NCBI GenBank assembly: GCA_964446485.1
Contig: CAYUOU010000002.1
Coordinates: 42,207 to 106,206, forward strand
Reading direction: 5' to 3'
DNA length: 64,000 bases
Source of the DNA: JBDRRP01 sp964446485
Lineage (GTDB): Bacteria > Desulfobacterota > Desulfobacteria > Desulfobacterales > JBDRRP01
Of this stretch, positions 43,166-50,187 are shown one piece after another. Every line of letters starts with the position of its first letter. Positions within the stretch are counted from its first letter, which is position 1. The notes beneath the pieces were generated by a model, which saw nothing but the letters and a program-made list of their open reading frames with translations, searched no databases and was not told the origin of the DNA. The position numbers and the translations under genes were made by a program.

Positions 43166-44461
43166 TCAGTTGCCGAAACCCATCCACCGCGGGAGCCACA
43201 AGACCACGTCGGGCATGAAGGTCAACATCAGCAGGACGGCGATCTGAATCGCGATGAACGGTAAGACCGACCGTGACACGTAAATCAGATCGCGCTTGGC
43301 GATGGCGCCGGTGATGTAAAGACTCACCCCCATGGGCGGCGTACAGTACCCGATGGCGAGATTGACCGTCATGATCAGCCCAAAATGCATCCAATTGATG
43401 CCAAAGGCGTCCAGCATGGGCAAGAACACGGGCCCCAGGATCATGGTTGCGGAAATGATGTCCATGAACATGCCCACCACAAGCAGCAGTACGTTCATGG
43501 CAAGCAGAAAGACAACGGGGGATTGAATGGCGGACAGCACCGATTCGGTAATGGCGCCCGGAATGTTTTCCAGGGTGAGCAACCGCCCGAAACAACTGGC
43601 GCCGGCAACGATAATCAGCAGCGTGGCCGATGTGACCGCGGAACTCACGGTGATCCGTTTGACGTCCGACCATTTGATGGAACGGTGGATGAACAGTTCG
43701 ACGATAAACGCATACACACATGCCACCACCGCCGCCTCGTTAGCGGTGAAGGCGCCGGAGAAGATGCCGCCGAATATGATCACCGGCAGCATGAGTGCCC
43801 AGAATCCCTCCTTGATGACCATCAGCACGTCCATCACACTGGGAACGGGCATGCGCACCACCTCGGTGCGCTTTCGAAAGTAAAAATATGTGTAGAGGCA
43901 TACCCCAAGCATGATCAGCACACCCGGCAGGAACCCGGTGAGAAACAACCCTTCCAGAGACACATTGCTGATCATGCAGTAAAGGATCATCCCGATGCTC
44001 GGAGGGATGATGACGCCAAGATTGGGCGAGGTGGTCATGAGCCCCAGGGTGTAAGGTTCCGGGTAACCGTTTTCCAGCAGCGCCGGAATCATGAATCCCC
44101 CCAACGCCACCACCGTGGCCACCGTGGAGCCTGAAATCGCACCGAACAGTCCGCATGCCAACACACCGGCCATGCCCAGTCCGCCGGGCAGCCAGCTCAC
44201 CAGCGCGTTGGCCACCTTGATGAGCTTTTCAACAATGGCCCCGGCCGTCATGATATTGCCGCACAGGATAAAAAACAGCACCACCACCAGCGCGAAGTTG
44301 TCCATACTACGCAGCAGGGTTTGGACCAGCAGCAGCACCGGCAGATCGGTAAACAGCACGAACCCCAGCACCGAGGTGAAGAAGAGGCACATGAACACCG
44401 GAATATACGTGGCCATGCAACCGAGCAAAATAAGCATGATGATGATGTGGCTGGTTTCCAT
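43166..44461 (-). CDS. dctM: TRAP transporter large permease
   Basis: A 431-residue protein with about 12 membrane helices and the DctM family landmarks (GGLGMAGVLACGLFGAISGS, LGVIIPPSIGMILY, FMDIISATMILGPVFLP). It forms the sodium-coupled channel unit of a TRAP transporter. GGAGAATTC precedes the ATG. It is the last gene of dctPQM. Confidence 0.95.
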   Translation of the reverse strand: METSHIIIMLILLGCMATYIPVFMCLFFTSVLGFVLFTDLPVLLLVQTLLRSMDNFALVVVLFFILCGNIMTAGAIVEKLIKVANALVSWLPGGLGMAGVLACGLFGAISGSTVATVVALGGFMIPALLENGYPEPYTLGLMTTSPNLGVIIPPSIGMILYCMISNVSLEGLFLTGFLPGVLIMLGVCLYTYFYFRKRTEVVRMPVPSVMDVLMVIKEGFWALMLPVIIFGGIFSGAFTANEAAVVACVYAFIVELFIHRSIKWSDVKRITVSSAVTSATLLIIVAGASCFGRLLTLENIPGAITESVLSAIQSPVVFLLAMNVLLLVVGMFMDIISATMILGPVFLPMLDAFGINWMHFGLIMTVNLAIGYCTPPMGVSLYITGAIAKRDLIYVSRSVLPFIAIQIAVLLMLTFMPDVVLWLPRWMGFGN

Positions 44462-44473
44462 GAATTCTCCGGA

Positions 44474-44968
44474 TTACTCCTTGGCGGTGAGGGCCAAGAT
44501 ATCCTCGTAAATGGCCTGAAGGGTGCGCAGGAGTATCATGGCGCCCATGAGCGGCAGGATACTGAAAATATATACGTAGGGGATCTGTAAGATGACGGTC
44601 TTTTGAAAGGTCTGGGCCTGCATGACCGCCAGTTGCCAGCCGTAGACCAGCATCATGCCGGCAAATATCAACACCACCGCATTGCTGAAAAAGGTCAGCG
44701 GCTGCCTGAGCATCGGTACCAGTTGTACCAGGGCGTCGATTTTGATCAGAGAGCGGTTCTTCACGGCGGCACTGCAACCGATGAGCGTGGTGTAGATGAT
44801 GACTTCACGCACCAGTTCTTCGGACCATGCCAGCGAATAGTTGAACCCGTAGCGCAGCACCACGTTCACAAACAGGGACACCAGGGCGATGATGACGGCG
44901 GCAAAAAGGGTCCACTCCTCGAAAAAGGTGAGGACCCGGTCGATGATGGCGAAACACTTTTTCAACAT
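44474..44968 (-). CDS. dctQ: TRAP transporter small permease
   Basis: A 164-residue protein with four membrane helices and the DctQ pattern (VNVVLRYGFNYSLAWSEEL, then TTLIGCSAAVKNRSLIKIDAL in adjacent segments). It pairs with DctM, 12 bases downstream. It is separated from dctP by 148 bases containing a repeat and a strong stem-loop. Confidence 0.94.
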   Translation of the reverse strand: MLKKCFAIIDRVLTFFEEWTLFAAVIIALVSLFVNVVLRYGFNYSLAWSEELVREVIIYTTLIGCSAAVKNRSLIKIDALVQLVPMLRQPLTFFSNAVVLIFAGMMLVYGWQLAVMQAQTFQKTVILQIPYVYIFSILPLMGAMILLRTLQAIYEDILALTAKE

Positions 44969-44996
44969 GGCGCTCTCATCCTATGGCTGGGTTAAC

Positions 44997-45035
44997 CCCA
45001 TCGTTGCATAAACAAAATGGCCTACAATTTTTAAC
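44997..45035. repeat. Short dispersed sequence (copy 2)
   Basis: CCCCATCGTT, then GCATAAACAAAATGGC and CAATTTTT, matches 18139-18176 upstream of RNase H. It lies between dctP and dctQ. Confidence 0.5.
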
Positions 45036-45055
45036 ATTCGGCCCCCGGCCCATGA

Positions 45056-45083
45056 GATGCCCCGCGCGGCGACGCGGGGCATC
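45056..45083 (-). promoter_or_regulatory. Stem-loop between dctP and dctQ
   Basis: GATGCCCCGCG and CGCGGGGCATC form an 11-base-pair stem around a six-base loop. No T run follows on the minus strand, so it is more likely an mRNA-stabilising or partial-termination structure that raises DctP over the permeases. Confidence 0.6.
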
Positions 45084-45116
45084 TTCCCGTGGGGCGATGA
45101 TCCGGCGAATCCCAGC

Positions 45117-46307
45117 TCAGGGTTTGTAGGCCATATAGTTTTGCACCTCGCCCAGGTAGTCTTCCGGCCGGTAGATGTCACCCGGGTAGAGCTTGTTGAT
45201 CTCGGGAGCGAACTTCTTGTGCGCCACGTCTCCGAGCGTTCGCAGGGTATCCATTTCCGCGTCGGCCAGGGAAAAGAACATGATCCCCGCTTCCTTGGCT
45301 TTTGCGATCTGATCTTCCTCCTGCTGCCGGGTCTGCTGCCGGATATCGGCACTGACCTCGTGCACAACGGCCACGAAGGTATCCTGAAGGTCCTTGGGCA
45401 GTTCGTTGAACCAGGCCTTGTTGAAGATCCAGATAAAAAGCCCCTGGGCATAGTTGACGAATGTGTAGTATTTGCAGACTTCAAACTTCTTGGTGATGTT
45501 GCAGACCATGGGGGTGTGGTCCAAGCCGTCGATGACACCCTGCTTAAGGGCGACGGGCACATCCGGCCACGGCATGGCCACCGGGTTGATGCCCCATTCC
45601 CGGTAGACGATCTGGTTGACGGGCGCTTCCGCGGTACGGAATTTGAGTTTGCGCGCATCTTCCAGATTTCTCACCGGCGTCACGCTGGCCCATCCGTAAT
45701 TCCCGTAGCCCGTGATGTCGAGCCCGATAATCCCTTGGTGATCCATGGCCATCATGTAGTGCTCGAAGAGGTTGCCGCTGTCGATGAACTTGTCGAGTTT
45801 GTCGAAGGAGTTGATGAGAAACGGCAGGTTGATGAGCCCGAAGCGGGGCCCGAGATTAACGGCGGCCACCGAGCTGACGCCCATCCCCTGGATCGCCCCC
45901 ATTTGGAGCTGGTTCAGCACTTCTACCTCGCCGCCCAAAACGCTGAGCGGTTTGTAGTCAAAATAGATCTGCCCGTTGGTGCGCTTCCACAATTCGTCTC
46001 GGAATGCGATGCCGGCGTAAACGCCCTTGATCACAGGATGAGACACATTGGATACGATGCAGCGATACTTGGCGGTGGACGGGTCGAAGGCCGGTTTCCA
46101 TTGATCCAGGGTCGGCTTCTTCTTCTCCGGTTTTGCTGCGGCTGTGGTGGCGGGCGCTTCTGCCTTCTGCTTCATTTCAGGCGCCTTCGCTGCGGGCTTG
46201 GACTCTTCCTTTTTCCCACAGGCCACCACGAGGCATGCCGATAATACCATCACCACGACAATACCCCACATTCGATTTCGGGCCAAAAACCTGTGTGCGC
46301 GTTTCAT
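45117..46307 (-). CDS. dctP: TRAP transporter solute-binding lipoprotein
   Basis: A 396-residue protein. The signal peptide ends LVVACGKKE, a lipobox, so it is membrane-tethered rather than free. A Lys/Ala/Pro-rich linker (residues 32-65) precedes the DctP domain (ANVSHPVIKG-like start, then KLKFRTAEAPVNQIVY and ALKQGVIDGLDH). It binds an organic acid for DctQM. The upstream paaK and ACT genes suggest an aromatic or other CoA-activated acid (inference). GAGGAGA precedes the ATG. Confidence 0.93.
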   Translation of the reverse strand: MKRAHRFLARNRMWGIVVVMVLSACLVVACGKKEESKPAAKAPEMKQKAEAPATTAAAKPEKKKPTLDQWKPAFDPSTAKYRCIVSNVSHPVIKGVYAGIAFRDELWKRTNGQIYFDYKPLSVLGGEVEVLNQLQMGAIQGMGVSSVAAVNLGPRFGLINLPFLINSFDKLDKFIDSGNLFEHYMMAMDHQGIIGLDITGYGNYGWASVTPVRNLEDARKLKFRTAEAPVNQIVYREWGINPVAMPWPDVPVALKQGVIDGLDHTPMVCNITKKFEVCKYYTFVNYAQGLFIWIFNKAWFNELPKDLQDTFVAVVHEVSADIRQQTRQQEEDQIAKAKEAGIMFFSLADAEMDTLRTLGDVAHKKFAPEINKLYPGDIYRPEDYLGEVQNYMAYKP

Positions 46308-46387
46308 GCTCGTCTCCTCTATCTGAATGGATCGCTCGTGATGGTCACCGACCGCGCCGATGCCACCGCCCCAAGTTCATTACCACC

Positions 46388-46819
46388 TTACAGCGCATAA
46401 AGGGCGCTGCCGTCGATGACGGTAACCCCGTTTTCGGTGAGTACCTGGACGGCCTCGTCGATCTTTTCGAACCGGAAGATCATGACGGCGTTATCGCCGC
46501 TTTGTTGAACAAAGGCGTACATGTACTCCACGTTGATTTTTGCACCATCGAGAAGGGTTAAAATACGGTGCAGGCCGCCGGGCTGGTCGGGCACTGCGAC
46601 GGCAAGCACATTGGTCTTACCGACGGTTAAACCGTTGGTGCGCAGTGCTTCCTTGGCTTTCTGGGTATCGTTGACGATCAAGCGCAGCACCCCGAAATCG
46701 GAGGTGTCGGCGACGGACAAAGCCCTTATGTTGACGCCGGCCTCGCTCAATATCCCGGTAACTTCCGCCAAGCGGCCCGCCTTGTTTTCCAGAAACACCG
46801 ATATTTGTTCGACACGCAT
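46388..46819 (-). CDS. Tandem ACT-domain protein
   Basis: A 143-residue protein of two ACT domains: residues 1-65 (ISVFLENKAGRLAEVTGIL) and 70-140 (AVAVPDQPGGLHRILTLL, VEYMYAFVQ). Such stand-alone ACT proteins are commonly encoded next to phenylacetate-CoA ligases and are thought to bind a small effector, possibly an amino acid. GGAG precedes the ATG, 17 bases after paaK. Confidence 0.93.
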   Translation of the reverse strand: MRVEQISVFLENKAGRLAEVTGILSEAGVNIRALSVADTSDFGVLRLIVNDTQKAKEALRTNGLTVGKTNVLAVAVPDQPGGLHRILTLLDGAKINVEYMYAFVQQSGDNAVMIFRFEKIDEAVQVLTENGVTVIDGSALYAL

Positions 46820-46836
46820 GGTTGTTGTCTCCTTCG

Positions 46837-48138
46837 CTATATCTCCCGGTTGTCGATTACCCGCACCGCCTTGCCTTCGCTGCGCGCGATGGCCTTGGGT
46901 TCCACCAGTTTCACGACGGCGGACACGCCGAGGTACTCTTTGATGTTTTTGGACAGCTGCCGTTCGAGTCGCTGGAGTTCCTTGACCTCGTCAGAGAAGA
47001 GATGTTCGTTGATCTCCACCCGGACGGTGAGGGTATCAAGGTTGTCTTTCCGATCCACGACGAGCTGATAATGCGGTGCCACTTCGCTGGTCTCCATCAG
47101 CACGCTTTCGATCTGGGAAGGAAAGACATTGACCCCGCGAATGATGAGCATGTCGTCACTGCGTCCGCTGACCCGGTTCATGCGCACGTGGGTGCGTCCG
47201 CAGATGCAAGGCTCGGGATTTAAAGAAGTAATGTCGCGCGTCCGGTAGCGTACGATGGGAAACGCTTCTTTGGTCACCGTGGTAAATACCAGTTCTCCGG
47301 TTTCGCCGTAGGGCAGCACCTCTCCCGTGTCCGGGTCGATGATTTCGGCGATGAAATGATCTTCAAAGATATGAAGCCCCTTTTTGGCTTCGTGGCACTC
47401 TTGTGCAACCCCGGGGCCCATCACTTCGCTGAGGCCGTAGATGTCCACTGCGGTGATGTTGAGTTTCTTCTCGATTTCGCTTCGCATTTTCTCCGACCAG
47501 GGTTCGGCGCCGAAAATGCCGAACTTGAACTTCAGGTCCTTGAAATCGACGCCCATTTCTTCAGCGACCTCCGCCAGATGCAGGGTGTACGACGGCGTAG
47601 CCGTTAGGATGGTGGGGCCGAAATCCTTCATGATGACGATCTGCCGTTTGGTGTTGCCGCCTGAAACAGGGATCACGGAAGCGCCGAGCCGCTCTGCCCC
47701 GTAGTGCACGCCCAGCCCGCCGGTAAAAAGACCGTATCCATAGGCATTGTGAATGATATCGCCCCGGGTGGCGCCGCCGGCTGACAGGGCGCGCGCCATC
47801 AGATTCGCCCAGTTGTGAATGTCGCGGGCGGTGTATCCCACCACGGTCGGTTGGCCGGTGGTGCCCGAAGAGGCATGAATACGCACCACGTTGTCCATGG
47901 GGGCCGCGAACATGCCGAAGGGGTAGTTGTCGCGAAGGTCCTGCTTGGTGGTGAATGGAAGCCGGCGCATGTCGTCCAGGCTGCGGATATCACCCGGCTG
48001 TACCCCCGCCTCGGTGAACTGTTGCCGGTAGAAGGGCACATTGGCAAAGACGCGTTCCACCGTGGCCTTCAACCGCCGCAGTTGGATGGACTCCAGAGCC
48101 TCCCGCGGCATGGTCTCGTATTCCATGTCGAAAATCAT
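46837..48138 (-). CDS. paaK: Phenylacetate-CoA ligase
   Basis: A 433-residue adenylate-forming enzyme with RIHASSGTTGQPTVVGYT (P-loop), YGLFTGGLGVHYG, DIYGLSEVMGPGVA and RSDDMLIIRGVNVFPSQIE, typical of PaaK. It makes aryl-acetyl-CoA from an aryl acetate, CoA and ATP. In anaerobes it usually serves degradation of aromatic amino acids. CCAGGAGGAATTC precedes the ATG. The gene is preceded by a terminator hairpin in its leader, so expression is probably controlled by attenuation. Confidence 0.94.
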   Translation of the reverse strand: MIFDMEYETMPREALESIQLRRLKATVERVFANVPFYRQQFTEAGVQPGDIRSLDDMRRLPFTTKQDLRDNYPFGMFAAPMDNVVRIHASSGTTGQPTVVGYTARDIHNWANLMARALSAGGATRGDIIHNAYGYGLFTGGLGVHYGAERLGASVIPVSGGNTKRQIVIMKDFGPTILTATPSYTLHLAEVAEEMGVDFKDLKFKFGIFGAEPWSEKMRSEIEKKLNITAVDIYGLSEVMGPGVAQECHEAKKGLHIFEDHFIAEIIDPDTGEVLPYGETGELVFTTVTKEAFPIVRYRTRDITSLNPEPCICGRTHVRMNRVSGRSDDMLIIRGVNVFPSQIESVLMETSEVAPHYQLVVDRKDNLDTLTVRVEINEHLFSDEVKELQRLERQLSKNIKEYLGVSAVVKLVEPKAIARSEGKAVRVIDNREI

Positions 48139-48170
48139 GAATTCCTCCTGGTTCGGTTTAATGCCGGAAC

Positions 48171-48200
48171 AAAAAAAGGCCGTGGGGTTATCCCACGGCC
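48171..48200 (-). terminator. Intrinsic terminator in the paaK leader (candidate attenuator)
   Basis: On the minus strand GGCCGTGGG, a five-base loop and CCCACGGCC form a nine-base-pair stem, followed by seven U. Only 32 bases, holding the ribosome binding site, separate it from the paaK ATG. That is too little for another promoter, so transcription of paaK must read through it. Confidence 0.8.
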
Positions 48201-48230
48201 CAACTTATCCGCCATGGGGTTTTTCTTTTC

Positions 48231-48293
48231 GGTCTACCCATGGCTTGATGCTTTTTGCTGCCTTTTTCTACCGCGGCGGCCCATGGGTAGACC
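48231..48293 (-). promoter_or_regulatory. Long inverted repeat in the paaK leader
   Basis: GGTCTACCCATGG (48231-48243) and CCATGGGTAGACC (48281-48293) are perfectly complementary across a 37-base loop. It lies in the transcribed leader between the promoter and the terminator. A nearby GGGACC (minus strand, about 48310) could pair with one arm instead, which would give alternative folds. Confidence 0.55.
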
Positions 48294-48391
48294 CTCGAAA
48301 GCCGAAGGTCCCAAAAAAGCCGCTAAAATAAAAGTAGAAGAAGGAGGTCACTTTGCTATCCCAATGTTGCTCGCATGATGAGACTCCACGG

Positions 48392-48420
48392 GCTATAGTG
48401 CAATTGACAGCCGCTGTCAA
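48392..48420 (-). promoter_or_regulatory. Promoter with overlapping operator upstream of paaK
   Basis: TTGACA (48420-48415), a 17-base spacer and TATAGC (48397-48392) make a good sigma-70 promoter directed at paaK. The -35 box is part of the perfect palindrome TTGACAGCGGCTGTCAA (48404-48420), an obvious repressor site. It starts ten bases after the enoyl-CoA hydratase stop. Confidence 0.7.
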
Positions 48421-48429
48421 CGATTAATC

Positions 48430-49221
48430 TCAGCTCCCCCGGGTGCCTTTGAATGCCGGTTTACGCTTCTCCAGGAAGGCCGAAGTGCCCTCTCGGGCAT
48501 CTTCGCTGGCCACACAGAGCGCAAAGGCATCGGCTTCGATTCGGCATCCGGTCTGGAGATCCACGTCGGCGCCGCGGTTGACCGCCTCCTTGGCAGCCCG
48601 CAGGGACACCTTCCCTTTCGACGCCATGACGCGCGCCGTCTTCATGACGGCGCCCATGAGTGCTTCCTGGGCGACGACCTTGTTGACCAGGCCCAGTGTC
48701 ATGGCTTCGGCGGCGGTGATCATAGTGCCGGTGAAGATCATCTCCTTGGCACGGCTGGGTCCCAGCACCCGCGGCAGCCGCTGAGTGCCGCCGAAACCGG
48801 GAATGATGCCGAGGTTGATTTCAGGCAGACCGAACATGGCGTTCTCGGTGGCATAGATAAAGTCGCAGGCCAATGCCATTTCACTGCCGCCGCCAAGCGC
48901 ATAGCCGTTCACAGCCGCCACAACCGGAATGGGCAAGTCCTGCAGGCGGTTGACGGCCGATTGCCCTTTCTGCGCGAAGATCTTCGCCGTCAGAGGATTG
49001 CAGATGGCGATCTCGCTGATATCCGCACCGGCTACAAAGGCCTTGTCTCCAGCCCCAGTCAAAATCAACACGCGCACGGCCTCGTCGGCCGCCACCGTGT
49101 CGAGGGCTGCGGCCAACTCATCCAGCAGCGCCGCGTTGAGTGCGTTCAATGCTTTAGGGCGATTGAAGGTGATAACGGCGATGCCGTCGGAGACGTCGAA
49201 AAGAATATGCTCAAAAGCCAT
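48430..49221 (-). CDS. Enoyl-CoA hydratase/isomerase (crotonase family)
   Basis: A 263-residue protein from the ATG at 49221 with GGAGGATACC before it. KAFVAGADISEI forms the oxyanion hole, GYALGGGSEMALACDF follows, and FGLPEINLGIIPGFGGTQRL contains the catalytic glutamate region. It would hydrate 2-enoyl-CoA, probably in fatty or aromatic acid breakdown. It shares direction with paaK, but the promoter and operator between them suggest separate control. Confidence 0.94.
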   Translation of the reverse strand: MAFEHILFDVSDGIAVITFNRPKALNALNAALLDELAAALDTVAADEAVRVLILTGAGDKAFVAGADISEIAICNPLTAKIFAQKGQSAVNRLQDLPIPVVAAVNGYALGGGSEMALACDFIYATENAMFGLPEINLGIIPGFGGTQRLPRVLGPSRAKEMIFTGTMITAAEAMTLGLVNKVVAQEALMGAVMKTARVMASKGKVSLRAAKEAVNRGADVDLQTGCRIEADAFALCVASEDAREGTSAFLEKRKPAFKGTRGS

Positions 49222-49305
49222 GGTATCCTCCATCATTACGGGTTGCCGTGGGTTCGGTGCCTGAATGCCCCGCCTTACCCCGGGGCCGGTGGCGTTGTCA
49301 ATTGA

Positions 49306-50181
49306 TCAGTGCTTTTGACGGTTCTCCCCAATGGCGGAAAGCAGGATAGCCGAAAGAATCACCATGCCGCCGATGAGTTTTGGCACCGTGATGCCCTCGT
49401 CAAAGAGAAAGTAGGCCATGATACTGGCGCACACGGGCTCCCCCAGAAGGCTCACGGCCACCAGCCCCGGTGTGACCCAGCCGAGCGCCCAGTTGTAACT
49501 GGTGTGACCGATGACCTGGGCAATGAGCGCCATCCCGAGAAAGGCCCCCCAGGTCTCGGGACTGAAACCGGAGACCGGTTGCCGAAAAAGCCCCACCAGC
49601 AGCCACAACACCATCGCGGCGCTGCCGTAGCAAATCAGCACATACGCCGATACGGGCATGTGCCGCCTGAGGTTGCGCCCCAACATGAGGTACACCGCCG
49701 CGCACATCCCGCCGGCAACGGCCAGCAGATCTCCCCGTAGCGCCGCGTCCCCGGCGGACATGTCGCCAAATCCGATGAGCGCCCCGCCCACGAGACTGAG
49801 AGCAATCCCCGCAGCGGTTAGCCGGTGCACCCGCTCTCCGGTCACAAGGGGGCTCAAGATTCCGACCTATAGGGGGTTGGTGTTGACCAGCACCACGCTG
49901 TTGGCCACCGAGGTATAGTCCAGGGAGGCAATCCAGGTGGCGAAGTGAAGCGCAAGAAAGACGCCGGCGGCACTCCCCATCAGGACGTTTCGGCGGGTGA
50001 TGCGTTCCCAGGCGCCTCGGGACAGATAAAGACAAAACGGTGCCATCACTATGACGGCGAGGCTCACGCGGTAGGCGGCGGTCACCAGGGCAGGCGCCAT
50101 GGCAAGCCGCGCAAAAATGGCGCCGGTGGAAACGGCAAAAATGCCACCCACCAGCGCCGCACCGGGGTGCACGCGAGTCAT
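49306..50181 (-). pseudogene. EamA/DMT-family transporter interrupted by in-frame TAG
   Basis: The reading frame from the ATG at 50181 (AGGAAAGGGG upstream) encodes five helices of an EamA transporter and ends LVNTNPL at a TAG (49869-49867). The same frame continues at once as VGILSPLVTGERV and runs to 49306 with the rest of the protein. Relatives read through this point (NTNPL-x-VGLLSPL). The remainder shows no other damage. It is either a recent nonsense mutation, a sequencing error, or a codon read by a suppressor or pyrrolysine tRNA. It follows the amidase gene closely in one operon. Confidence 0.85.
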
Positions 50182-50187
50182 GGCGCG

